A stretch of 64,000 nucleotides of DNA, from positions 5,642,001 through 5,706,000 of the forward strand of contig NZ_CP108095.1 in the NCBI RefSeq assembly GCF_036194065.1, written 5' to 3'. A model generated the notes under the pieces. That model saw only the letters and a program-made list of their open reading frames with translations. It searched no databases and was not told where the DNA came from. The DNA comes from Streptomyces sp. NBC_00239. Lineage in GTDB: Bacteria; Actinomycetota; Actinomycetes; Streptomycetales; Streptomycetaceae. How positions within the stretch are numbered: the first letter of the stretch is position 1; each line of letters opens with the position of its first letter. A program made the translations under genes and the position numbers. Of this stretch, positions 16,088-23,980 are shown in pieces.

Positions 16088-18271
16088 ATGGGCATCGGAA
16101 TCACATCGGAACACCGGGAGCTGGCCGAGGCCGTACGCGGCTGGGTGGCGCGGACCGTGCCGCCCGAAGAGGTCCGCAAGCTGCTCGACTCGCCGCCCCG
16201 GACGGGCGTCCGGCCCCCGTGGTGGGACGCGCTCGTCGCACAGGGCCTGCTGGCCCCGCACCTGGAGGGCGGCACCCTCCTCGACCTCGCCGTGGTCGTC
16301 GAGGAGGCCGCGCAGGCCGCACTCCCCGGGCCGTACCTGGCCAGTGCGCTCGCCTCCGCCGTCCTCGCGCACGCCGGCGCCGGCGAACTGGCGGCGGCGC
16401 TCGCCGACGGCAGCCGGATCGGAGCCGTGGCCATGGGGCCCGGCGGCATGACCGCCGTCGCCGTCGAGGGCGGTGGCCACCTGCTCGACGGGGCCGCGCC
16501 GCCGGTCCTCGGCGCGGGCGAGGCCGACCTCGTGCTGCTCGCCGCGGAGGCGGCGCACGGCACCCTGTGGTTCGCGGTGGACGCCGCCGCGCTCGACATC
16601 CGTACGCACGACAGCGCCGACCCGACGCGGCCCACCGCCGAGGTGCAGGCCCGCGGCGTGTCCGTGCCGCCCGGCCGGCTGCTCGCCGCGGACGCCGCTC
16701 TCGTACGGGACCTGGCCTGCGCCCTCTTCGCCGCCGACGCCTGCGGCACGGCCGCCCGGGCGCTGCGTACCGCCGCCGAATACGCCAAGGTGCGCGAGCA
16801 GTTCGGGCGGCCCATCGGCCAGTTCCAGGGCGTCAAGCACCTGTGCGCCGACATGCTCGTACGCGTCGAGCAGGCCCGCGCCCTGACCTGGGACGCCGTA
16901 CGGGCCGCCGCCCCGGACGCCGATGGCGTGGGCGCGGGCCCGGGCGTGACGCCCGAGGTGCGGGCGCTGGTCGCGGCCCTCGCCGCGGGAACCGCCCTCG
17001 ACGCCGCGTACTCCTGCGCCAAGGACGCCATCCAGATCCTCGGCGGCATCGGCTTCACCTGGGAGCACGACGCCCACGTCTTCCTGCGCCGCGCCCTCGT
17101 GGCCCGGCAGCTGCTAGGCGCCGGCGACGGGCACCGCACCCGGGCCGTCCGGCTGGCCGCCGCCGGAGCCCGCCGGGAGCTGAGGCTCGTCCTGCCCCCG
17201 GCGGCGGACGCGTACCGGGCCCGGGCCGCACAGGCCGTCGAGGACGCCCGCGGGCTCGACCCGGCCACCGCCCGCCGGGTCCTCGCGCCCACCGGCTACG
17301 CGGCGCCCCACCTGCCGCACCCGTACGGCCTCGGCGCCGGGCCCGTACAACAGCTCGCCGTCCAGGAGGAGTTCGCCGCGGCCGGGGTGCGGGTCGCCGA
17401 ACTCGGCATCGCCACCTGGGTGGTGCCCTCGCTGATCGCGTACGGCACCGAGGAGCAGCGCGAGCGGTACGTGATGCCCACCCTGCGCGGCGAGGCGACC
17501 TGGTGCCAGCTCTTCTCCGAGCCGGGGGCGGGTTCGGACCTGGCCTCGCTGCGGACCAGGGCGGAACGCACGGCGGACGGCCGCTGGGTGATCAACGGGC
17601 AGAAGGTGTGGACGAGTTCGGCGCACACCGCCGACTACGGCATCCTGCTCGCCCGCACCGACCCCGCCGCCCCCAAGCACAAGGGTCTGGGCTACTTCGT
17701 CGTCGACATGAAGAACACCCCCGGCATCGACATCCGCCCGCTGAAGGAGATCACCGGGGAGGCCCTCTTCAACGAGGTGTACTTCGACGCGGCCGAACTC
17801 CCCGCGGACGCCCTCGTCGGCGAGGAGACCGGCGGCTGGAAGGTCGCCCGCAACACCCTCGGCAACGAGCGCGTCCACATGGCCGACCAGATGTCCTTCT
17901 CCACCGGCCTCGAAGCGCTGATCGCCCGGTCCGCCGACCTCGACGGCGCCTACCGGGCCCGGATCGGGGCGCTCGTCGCCGAGGCGCACGCGCTCGCCTG
18001 CATCGGGCTGCGGACCACCCTGCAACAGGTGTCCGGCCTGGAGCCCGGCGCGGGCGCGTCCGTGCGCAAGCTCGTCCAGACACCGCACCAGCAGCGCACC
18101 GCCGAGCTGGCGCTCGAACTGCTCGGCCCGGCGGGCGCGGTCTGCGAAGGGCCGGGGGAGCGGGCGGTGCACGGGATGCTCATGTCCCGCTGCCTGACGA
18201 TCGCCGGCGGCACCACCCAGGTCCAGCTGAACGTCGTGGCCGAGCGGATCCTCGGCCTCCCCCGGGACTGA
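16088..18271 (+). CDS. Fused double-domain acyl-CoA dehydrogenase (FadE34-like)
   Basis: 727 aa, about twice the usual acyl-CoA dehydrogenase length. Residues 1 to about 375 form one unit ending with YAKVREQFGRPIGQFQGVKH and QILGGIGFTWEHDAHVFLRR. Residues about 400-727 form a second unit with the FAD loop WCQLFSEPGAGSDLASL and GGWKVARNTLGNER, ending GTTQVQLNVVAERILGLP. Such alpha/beta fusions replace the heterotetrameric FadE pairs; mycobacterial FadE34 (711 aa) acts on a sterol side-chain CoA ester. ATG 16088 follows two AAC-NN-GTT palindromes. A thiolase gene follows after 12 bp. The exact acyl-CoA is not determinable here. Confidence 0.9.
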   Translation: MGIGITSEHRELAEAVRGWVARTVPPEEVRKLLDSPPRTGVRPPWWDALVAQGLLAPHLEGGTLLDLAVVVEEAAQAALPGPYLASALASAVLAHAGAGELAAALADGSRIGAVAMGPGGMTAVAVEGGGHLLDGAAPPVLGAGEADLVLLAAEAAHGTLWFAVDAAALDIRTHDSADPTRPTAEVQARGVSVPPGRLLAADAALVRDLACALFAADACGTAARALRTAAEYAKVREQFGRPIGQFQGVKHLCADMLVRVEQARALTWDAVRAAAPDADGVGAGPGVTPEVRALVAALAAGTALDAAYSCAKDAIQILGGIGFTWEHDAHVFLRRALVARQLLGAGDGHRTRAVRLAAAGARRELRLVLPPAADAYRARAAQAVEDARGLDPATARRVLAPTGYAAPHLPHPYGLGAGPVQQLAVQEEFAAAGVRVAELGIATWVVPSLIAYGTEEQRERYVMPTLRGEATWCQLFSEPGAGSDLASLRTRAERTADGRWVINGQKVWTSSAHTADYGILLARTDPAAPKHKGLGYFVVDMKNTPGIDIRPLKEITGEALFNEVYFDAAELPADALVGEETGGWKVARNTLGNERVHMADQMSFSTGLEALIARSADLDGAYRARIGALVAEAHALACIGLRTTLQQVSGLEPGAGASVRKLVQTPHQQRTAELALELLGPAGAVCEGPGERAVHGMLMSRCLTIAGGTTQVQLNVVAERILGLPRD

Positions 18272-18283
18272 AGGGCAGCACAG

Positions 18284-19471
18284 ATGAAGTCGTACATCGT
18301 GGGTGTCGGCATGACGAAGTTCGAGAAGCCGGAGACGCGGGACTGGCAGTACTGGGACATGGCAAAGGAGGCCGGGACGGCGGCGCTCGCCGACGCCGGG
18401 ATCGACTACGGGCTGGTCGAGCAGGTGCCGGTGGGCTACTGCTTCCAGGCGTCGACGGCCGGGCAGCGGGCCGCGTACGAGCTGGGCCTGACGGGGGTGC
18501 CCGTCTACAACGTCAACAACAACTGCGCGACCGGGTCCACGGCGCTGATGATGGCCCGGCAGTTCGTCGAGGGCGGGCAGAGCGACTGCGTGCTCGCGCT
18601 CGGCTTCGAGAAGATGAAGAAGGGCGCGCTGGGGGGCGGGGCCGACGGGGGCGACTTCAAGACGTCGCCGGTGGCCCGGCACTACGGGATCATGGCGGCC
18701 GGGCACGGCTTCGAGATGAGCCCGCCGACCGCGCAGATCTTCGGGAACGCGGCCCGCGAGCACATGGAGCGGTACGGGACCACGGCCGCGCAGCTCGCGA
18801 TGGTCGGCGAGAAGAACCACCGGCACTCGGCGGCCAACCCGAACGCGCAGTTCCAGGACGTGTGGACGGTCGAGGAGATCCTCGCCGCGAAGGAGATCCA
18901 CCGGCCGCTGACCAAACTCCAGTGCTCGCCGACGTCCGACGGCGCGGCGGCGGCGGTGGTGGTGTCCGAGCGGTTCGTGGTCCGGCACGGGCTCCACGAC
19001 AAGGCGGTCGAGATCGCGGCGCAGGCGATGACCACCGACACGGGGGAGTCCTTCGCGTCCGGGTCGTGCATCGACGTGGTCGGCAAACCGATGACCGCGG
19101 CGGCGGCGCGGCAGGTCTACGAACGGTCGGGGCTCGGCATCGAGGACGTCGACGTGATCGAACTCCACGACTGCTTCTCGGTGAACGAACTGCTGACGTA
19201 CGAGGCGCTGGGGATGTGCGGGGAGGGGGCCTCCGGGAAGCTGGTGGAGAGCGGCGCGACGACGTTCGGCGGGCGGTGGGTGGTGAACCCGTCCGGGGGG
19301 CTGATCTCCAAGGGGCATCCGCTGGGGGCGACGGGGCTGGCGCAGGCGGCCGAGCTGGTGTGGCAGCTCCGGGGTGAGGCGGGGGGTCGGCAGGTCGGCG
19401 GGGCGCGGGTGGGCCTCGCCCACAACATCGGGCTCGGCGGCGCGGCCGTGGTGACCCTGCTCCGCCGATAG
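18284..19471 (+). CDS. Lipid-transfer-type thiolase (SCP-x/Ltp family)
   Basis: 395-aa thiolase-fold protein. The nucleophile is in [16 protein letters not shown], the second catalytic region is HDCFSVNE, and [17 protein letters not shown] supplies the conserved histidine loop. This pattern belongs to SCP2-thiolase/lipid-transfer proteins that cleave beta-keto or branched acyl-CoA esters, including Ltp2-like aldolases of sterol side chains. Ltp2-type aldolases work with a DUF35 partner; none is adjacent, so a plain thiolase role is equally likely. It is co-transcribed with the acyl-CoA dehydrogenase. Confidence 0.9.
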   Translation: MKSYIVGVGMTKFEKPETRDWQYWDMAKEAGTAALADAGIDYGLVEQVPVGYCFQASTAGQRAAYELGLTGVPVYNVNNNCATGSTALMMARQFVEGGQSDCVLALGFEKMKKGALGGGADGGDFKTSPVARHYGIMAAGHGFEMSPPTAQIFGNAAREHMERYGTTAAQLAMVGEKNHRHSAANPNAQFQDVWTVEEILAAKEIHRPLTKLQCSPTSDGAAAAVVVSERFVVRHGLHDKAVEIAAQAMTTDTGESFASGSCIDVVGKPMTAAAARQVYERSGLGIEDVDVIELHDCFSVNELLTYEALGMCGEGASGKLVESGATTFGGRWVVNPSGGLISKGHPLGATGLAQAAELVWQLRGEAGGRQVGGARVGLAHNIGLGGAAVVTLLRR

Positions 19472-19666
19472 CCCCTGGCAGCCGGCCGCCGCCCCCGCTC
19501 GCGCCTCAAGCGCCGGCGGGCTGGAGCTGGATTGCCCCGCGCGCGGCCCCGCGCCGGGCCGCGTCCGCCTCAATCGCCGGCGGGGCTGGGGTCGGCGGCG
19601 CCCGGGGCGTGACCTCCAGCCTCGCCGGCGTTTGAGGCGCGGGGTCTGGGGCGGAGCCCCAGGGGG
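19472..19666. repeat. Palindromic repeat arms between convergent genes
   Basis: Several half-units are present: CCTCAAGCGCCGGCGGGCTGG, a CTCAATCGCCGGCGGGGCTG variant, and a left arm GCCTCGCCGGCGTTTGAGG at about 19619, ending with GGGGCGGAGCCCC. The element abuts the stop codon of the receiver-like gene. Confidence 0.7.
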
Positions 19667-20032
19667 TCAGGGGGCGAGGGCCGGGTCGATGACGGTTTCG
19701 CCGCGGGAGGCCCGGCGGATGGAGTCCGCCAGATCGTCCAGCGGACCGTCCCGCAGGACCAGCCCCGCCCCGCCCACGGCGAGCACCGCGGCCGCCAGCC
19801 CCTCGTGGGCGGAGCCCGTGAGGACCAGGACCCGGCACTCGGGGTCCTCCCCGAGCAGCGCGGGGACCCGGTCCACGGAATCCGTCAGGGCCACCGCCGG
19901 CCGGGCGATCACGGAGGCCACCACCTCGATGTCCGGCTGAAGCCCCAGCTGCACCGCCAACGGCGGATTCGGCGGAGCCAAAAGCACCCGCAGGGACCGG
20001 GCAGAGCGCTGGGAAACCGGCATTTCGTCCAC
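19667..20032 (-). CDS. Receiver-domain-like protein without output domain
   Basis: 121 aa, GTG 20032 (or ATG 20023, 118 aa). The sequence follows a LuxR-type response regulator receiver: SLRVLLAPPNPPLAVQL, CRVLVLTGSAHEGLAAAVLA and GLVLRDGPLDDLADSIRRA, ending DPALAP just where the linker to the DNA-binding helix-turn-helix would start. No canonical acidic pocket or obvious phosphoacceptor Asp is clear at the N-terminus. It is either a degenerate stand-alone receiver or the front of a truncated regulator whose helix-turn-helix was replaced by repeat DNA. It diverges from the MaoC operon. Confidence 0.65.
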   Translation of the reverse strand: MDEMPVSQRSARSLRVLLAPPNPPLAVQLGLQPDIEVVASVIARPAVALTDSVDRVPALLGEDPECRVLVLTGSAHEGLAAAVLAVGGAGLVLRDGPLDDLADSIRRASRGETVIDPALAP

Positions 20033-20092
20033 CCGTCGAGCGTAGGCCCCACCCGCCCGCCGCGCGCGCCACGCACCCCCGAGAAACCTGAT

Positions 20093-20107
20093 CTGACGTC
20101 ACGTCAG
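20093..20107. promoter_or_regulatory. CTGAC-type palindrome before the MaoC operon
   Basis: CTGACGTCACGTCAG has perfect 7-bp arms around one base. It is the third member of the CTGAC...GTCAG family in the window and lies 48 bp before a KstR-type palindrome. Confidence 0.5.
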
Positions 20108-20154
20108 GAGTCTTCCCAACGGCCGGACCGCACGATATACATTCCCCACCGGCC

Positions 20155-20170
20155 CTAGAACGCGTTCTAG
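20155..20170. promoter_or_regulatory. KstR-type operator, best match, before MaoC operon
   Basis: CTAGAACGCGTTCTAG is a perfect 16-bp palindrome containing the AACGCGTT core. It is the most symmetric of the AAC-NN-GTT sites and lies about 84 bp upstream of the MaoC start, in the intergenic region shared with the receiver-like gene. Confidence 0.65.
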
Positions 20171-20253
20171 AACCGGCCCGAATACGACCTCGGCGCGGCC
20201 GACGGTGCGGACGGTCGCGCCGAGGTCTTCCACGACCAAGGAGCAGCATCCTC

Positions 20254-21108
20254 ATGCCGATCGATGCCGCCAGGGCGCTCGCCGCCGATCCCCGCCGCAG
20301 CGAGATCCGCTGGGACCACAAGGACATCCAGCTCTACCACCTCGGTCTCGGCGCCGGCACCCCCGCCACCGACCCCGACGAGCTGCGCTACACCCTGGAG
20401 TCCAAGCTCCACGTACTGCCGAGCTTCGCCACCGTCGCGGGCGCCGGCATGGCCATGCTCGGCGGGCTCGGCGCGCCCGGCATCGAGGTCAACCTCGCCT
20501 CCGTGCTGCACGGCGGCCACACCATCGAGCTGCACCGCCCCATTCCCGTCAAGGGGGAAGCCGTCTCGCAGTCGAAGGTCGCCGCCGTCTACGACAAGGG
20601 CAAGGCCGCCGTGATCGTCCTGCGCTCCGAGGTCGCCGACGCCGAAGGCCCGCTGTGGACGAGCGACGCCCAGATCTTCGTACGGGGCGAGGGCGGCTTC
20701 GGCGGGGAGCGCGGGCCCTCCGCACGCGCCGAGGAGCCCGACCGGGACCCCGACCGCACCGTGGAACGCGTCATCCGCGAGGAGCAGGCCCTGCTCTACC
20801 GGCTCTCCGGGGACTGGAACCCGCTCCACGCCGACCCCGAGTTCGCCAAGCTCGCCGGCTTCGACCGGCCGATCCTGCACGGACTGTGCTCGTACGGCAT
20901 GACCCTCAAGGCCGTCGTGGACACCGTGCTCGGCGGCGACGTCTCCCGGGTCCGCTCGTACAGCACCCGGTTCGCCGGGATCGTCTTCCCCGGCGAGACG
21001 CTCCGCATGCGGATGTGGGAGTCCGAGGGCAGCGTCCGGGTGGCGGTGACCGCCGCCGAACGGGACGACGCGCCGGTCCTCGCCGACACCGTCGTGACGT
21101 ACGCCTGA
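20254..21108 (+). CDS. MaoC-family enoyl-CoA hydratase (double hot-dog)
   Basis: 284 aa, the length of a two-domain hydratase 2. The catalytic motif is in YRLSGDWNPLHADPEFAKLAG (Asp and His), followed by FDRPILHGLCSYGMTLKAV. The N-terminal hot-dog carries YTLESKLHVLPSFATVAG. It hydrates trans-2-enoyl-CoA to 3-hydroxyacyl-CoA; relatives in sterol side-chain degradation (Rv3538-like) are KstR-controlled. AAGGAGCAGC precedes the ATG. It is the first gene of an operon with the alcohol dehydrogenase and SDR. Confidence 0.92.
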   Translation: MPIDAARALAADPRRSEIRWDHKDIQLYHLGLGAGTPATDPDELRYTLESKLHVLPSFATVAGAGMAMLGGLGAPGIEVNLASVLHGGHTIELHRPIPVKGEAVSQSKVAAVYDKGKAAVIVLRSEVADAEGPLWTSDAQIFVRGEGGFGGERGPSARAEEPDRDPDRTVERVIREEQALLYRLSGDWNPLHADPEFAKLAGFDRPILHGLCSYGMTLKAVVDTVLGGDVSRVRSYSTRFAGIVFPGETLRMRMWESEGSVRVAVTAAERDDAPVLADTVVTYA

Positions 21109-21116
21109 GCAACACC

Positions 21117-21163
21117 GACCGCACCGCACCGCACCGCACCAGTTCGCGAGTTCGCGAGTTCGA
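21117..21163. repeat. Short tandem repeats between MaoC and alcohol dehydrogenase
   Basis: The gap holds a run of GCACC-type five-base units followed by two and a half copies of AGTTCGCG and then the ribosome site GAGAGGAGCC. Such runs are prone to slippage and may vary in length between strains. Confidence 0.6.
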
Positions 21164-21176
21164 GAGGAGCCGCACC

Positions 21177-22253
21177 GTGCGCGCAGCACTGCAGAGCGAG
21201 ATCGGACAGGACAAGCTGGAAGTCGTCGACGACATCCAGGCGATGGGCTTCGGCCCGGGCAAGGTGAAGATCCGCGTCCGGGCCACCGGACTGTGCCACT
21301 CCGACCTCTCCGCGATGAACGGCGTGCTGCCCCAGCCCGCCCCCTTCGTCCCCGGCCACGAAGGCGCGGGCGAGATCGTCGACGTCGGCGACGGCGTCAC
21401 CGGACTCGCGCCCGGCGACCGGGTGCTCGTCTGCTGGCTGCCGCCGTGCGGCCAGTGCGCCTCCTGCAAGCGCGGCCAGGGCCACCTCTGCCTGGCAGGC
21501 CTCGTCAACGCCGGCGTGCCCAACTTCAAGCGCCCCGGCGGCGAGGTCTTCGGCTTCGCCGGCACCGGCACCTTCGCCGAGGAGGTCGTCGTCGCTGCGG
21601 GCTGCGCCGTACCCATCCCCGACGACGTGCCCTTCGAGATCGCCGCGCTGATCGGCTGCGGCGTCACCACCGGCCTCGGCGCGGCCATCAACACCGCGCA
21701 GGTCACCGCCGGCGCCTCGGTCGCCGTGATCGGCTGCGGCGGCGTGGGCATCTCCACCATCCAGGGCGCCAAGGTGCAGGGCGCGGCGCAGATCATCGCC
21801 GTCGACCCGGTCGCCTCCCGGCGCGAGGCGGCCCTGCGGTTCGGCGCCACCGAGGCCGTCTCCCCCGAGGAGTTCGCCGACGCCAAGGCCCGCATCACCG
21901 CCAACGAGGGCTTCGACTACGTCTTCGAGGTGGTCGGCAAGTCGGCGACCGCGCGCACCGCCTACGACATGACCCGGCGCGGCGGCACCGTGTGCATCGT
22001 CGGCGCGGGCGCCCTCGACGACAACTTCCAGATCGACATGTTCTCGCTGTTCTTCGACGAGAAGCGGATCCTGCCGTCCATGTACGGCGGCGGCGACGTA
22101 CTGCGCTCCTACGAGCGGACCATCGCCCTGTGGCGGGCCGGGCGGGTCGACCTCGCCGGTCTGATCACCCACCGGGTGCAGCTCGCCGAGATCAACGACG
22201 CGCTGGACCAGATGCGTACCGGCGTCGCCCTGCGCACCTGCATCGAACTCTGA
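21177..22253 (+). CDS. Zinc-dependent medium-chain alcohol dehydrogenase
   Basis: 358 aa, GTG start after GAGAGGAGCC. The catalytic zinc ligands are in GLCHSDLSAMNG and PGHEGAGEIV. The structural zinc loop is CGQCASCKRGQGHLC, and the nucleotide-binding fold is VAVIGCGGVGISTIQGAK with an acidic residue in IIAVDPVASR, suggesting NAD(H). It belongs to the class III-like group common in actinobacterial lipid clusters and would oxidise an alcohol in the same pathway. Just upstream, five-base GCACC and eight-base AGTTCGCG repeats occupy the short intergenic gap. Confidence 0.92.
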   Translation: MRAALQSEIGQDKLEVVDDIQAMGFGPGKVKIRVRATGLCHSDLSAMNGVLPQPAPFVPGHEGAGEIVDVGDGVTGLAPGDRVLVCWLPPCGQCASCKRGQGHLCLAGLVNAGVPNFKRPGGEVFGFAGTGTFAEEVVVAAGCAVPIPDDVPFEIAALIGCGVTTGLGAAINTAQVTAGASVAVIGCGGVGISTIQGAKVQGAAQIIAVDPVASRREAALRFGATEAVSPEEFADAKARITANEGFDYVFEVVGKSATARTAYDMTRRGGTVCIVGAGALDDNFQIDMFSLFFDEKRILPSMYGGGDVLRSYERTIALWRAGRVDLAGLITHRVQLAEINDALDQMRTGVALRTCIEL

Positions 22254-22267
22254 GAGGACCACACGTC

Positions 22268-23209
22268 ATGGCACTGCCACTTCAGGGACTGTCCGCCGTC
22301 GTGACGGGCGCGGGCCGCGGGCTCGGGCGCGCCGAGGCGATCGAGCTGGCGCGGCTCGGCGCGAGCGTGGTCGTCAACGACTTCGGCCAGCCCGGCCGCG
22401 ACGGCTCCGGCGAGGCGTCGGCCGCGCCTGCGGAGGAGGTGGCCGCCGAGATCCGGGCGGCCGGCGGTCGGGCGGTGGCGCACCTGGGCGACGTGGCCGA
22501 CTTCGCGCAGGCGCGCGAGCTGGTCGAGCTGGCGGTGACCACCTTCGGCAAGCTGGACATCCTCGTCAACAACGCGGGGATCCTGCGCGACCGGATGGTC
22601 TTCTCCATGTCGGAGGAGGAATGGGACTCGGTGATCCGGGTCCACCTCAAGGGCCACTTCAACACCACGCACTTCGCGTCCGTGCACTGGCGCGAGCGGT
22701 CCAAGGCGGCGGGCGGCCCGGTGTACGGGCGGATCGTCAACACGTCCTCGGAGGCCTTCCTCGGCGGGTCCGCGGGACAACCGAACTACGCGGCGGCCAA
22801 GGGCGGCATCGTCGGCCTCACCACGTCGACGGCGCTGGCGCTCGCGAAGTACGGGGTGACGGCCAACGCGATCTGTCCGCGGGCGCGGACCCGGATGACG
22901 GAGGACGTCTTCGCGGGCTTCGAGGTGCCGGAGGAGGGCAAGCTGGACGCGCTGGCGCCCGAGCACGTCGCGCCGCTGGTCGGCTACCTGGCGTCGCCCG
23001 CTGCCGCGGGGGCCAACGGGCAGTTGTTCGTGGTGCACGGCGGGATCGTGGTGATCATGGAACGACCGAAGGTCGCGGCCAAGTTCGACACGGCGAAGGA
23101 GGTCTTCTCCTTCGAGGAGCTGGACGAGGTGCTGGGCGCGCACTACGCGGCGCGGCCGGCGGGTGAGACCTTCGCCGCCTCCGAAGTCCTCTCCCTCAAA
23201 CACGCCTGA
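22268..23209 (+). CDS. Short-chain dehydrogenase, Hsd4A/MFE-2-like
   Basis: 313 aa. The cofactor motif is VVTGAGRGLGRAEA, then VVVNDFG, NNAGILRDRMVFSMSEEEWD and the catalytic triad in NTSSEAFLGGSAGQPNYAAAKGG. The GRDGSG insert after the VNDFG motif and the C-terminal extension (SFEELDEVLG) are characteristic of the dehydrogenase part of peroxisomal multifunctional enzyme 2 and mycobacterial Hsd4A. It would oxidise 3-hydroxyacyl-CoA made by the MaoC hydratase, so the operon gives consecutive beta-oxidation steps. It ends the operon, 14 bp after the alcohol dehydrogenase. Confidence 0.93.
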   Translation: MALPLQGLSAVVTGAGRGLGRAEAIELARLGASVVVNDFGQPGRDGSGEASAAPAEEVAAEIRAAGGRAVAHLGDVADFAQARELVELAVTTFGKLDILVNNAGILRDRMVFSMSEEEWDSVIRVHLKGHFNTTHFASVHWRERSKAAGGPVYGRIVNTSSEAFLGGSAGQPNYAAAKGGIVGLTTSTALALAKYGVTANAICPRARTRMTEDVFAGFEVPEEGKLDALAPEHVAPLVGYLASPAAAGANGQLFVVHGGIVVIMERPKVAAKFDTAKEVFSFEELDEVLGAHYAARPAGETFAASEVLSLKHA

Positions 23210-23980
23210 CCCCCACGCCCCGGCCGGCTGCCCCTGCGGCTGACCGTGGCGCACCTCGGCTTCGCCGACGCCTTGGACGGCAACCTCCAGGCTCGATCCT
23301 GCCCGAGGGGCAACCCCTGCCTCGGCGGCAATTCCCAGCCCCCCCGGTACCCGAGGGGCAACCCCTGCCTCGGCGGCAACTCCCAGCCTCCCCGGTACCC
23401 GAGGGGCAACCCCCTGCCACGGCGGCAACTCCCAGCCTCGCCGGCGTTTGAGGCGCGGGTCCGGGCAGAGCCCGGTACCCGGCGGAGCCGGGTTGCAGTC
23501 TCGGGGCTCCGCCCCAAACCCCGCGCCTCAAACGCCGGCGAGGCTGGGAATGGCGCCCCAGCGGGTCGGCGAGGCTGGGTGTTGAGCCCCAGCGGGTCGG
23601 CGAGGCCGGGAATGGTGCCCCAGCGCGTCCGCGGGGCCGGGTGTTGCGCCGCCGGGCGCGGGCGAGGCCGGGCGTTGGCCCCAGTGGGGTGGAGTCAGCC
23701 CGGGGGTTCCTCGGACGGGTCGGGCTGGCGGCGGTGGCGGCCCTGGGACGGGCGCGCGGTGTCCTCCGTGGGGGCGGCACCGCCCCGATGGCGACCCCCC
23801 GCCACCCGCGCCTCGGTCGTCTCGGTTCGTACATCAGACATGTGGGACGTCACTCCGAATCGTTCTCTCACTCCGGCCTGGACCCCCATGCCCAGGCCGT
23901 TCCCCCAGCCCGCAATCTCATCACACGACGGGCCGTCAGAAGTATCGGGGTGCCCACTGACAGCCACCGCCGCCGTACGG
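23210..23980. repeat. Long intergenic region with 48-bp tandem repeat and palindromic element
   Basis: Three copies of a 48-bp unit starting GAGGGGCAACCCCTGCCTCG begin at 23305, 23353 and 23401. The third runs into a full palindromic repeat (left arm about 23427, right arm to about 23546), followed by AGCGGGTCGGCGAGGCTGG-type units. From 23695 to 23841 a minus-strand reading frame of 48 codons starts MSDVRTETTEARVAGG and has two GRHR motifs. It starts with ATG but I cannot tell whether it is a gene or the front of a lost one. A longer reading from ATG 23967 is possible. Confidence 0.6.

Noticed and set aside
16069..19377. Plus-strand frame of 1102 codons overlapping the dehydrogenase and thiolase
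   Set aside because: An out-of-frame shadow dominated by Arg, Gly and Pro. The other frame carries two complete enzyme families with all motifs.
23305..23448. CRISPR-like look of the 48-bp repeats
   Set aside because: Units are directly adjacent with no unique spacers, and no cas genes are present, so it is a tandem repeat.
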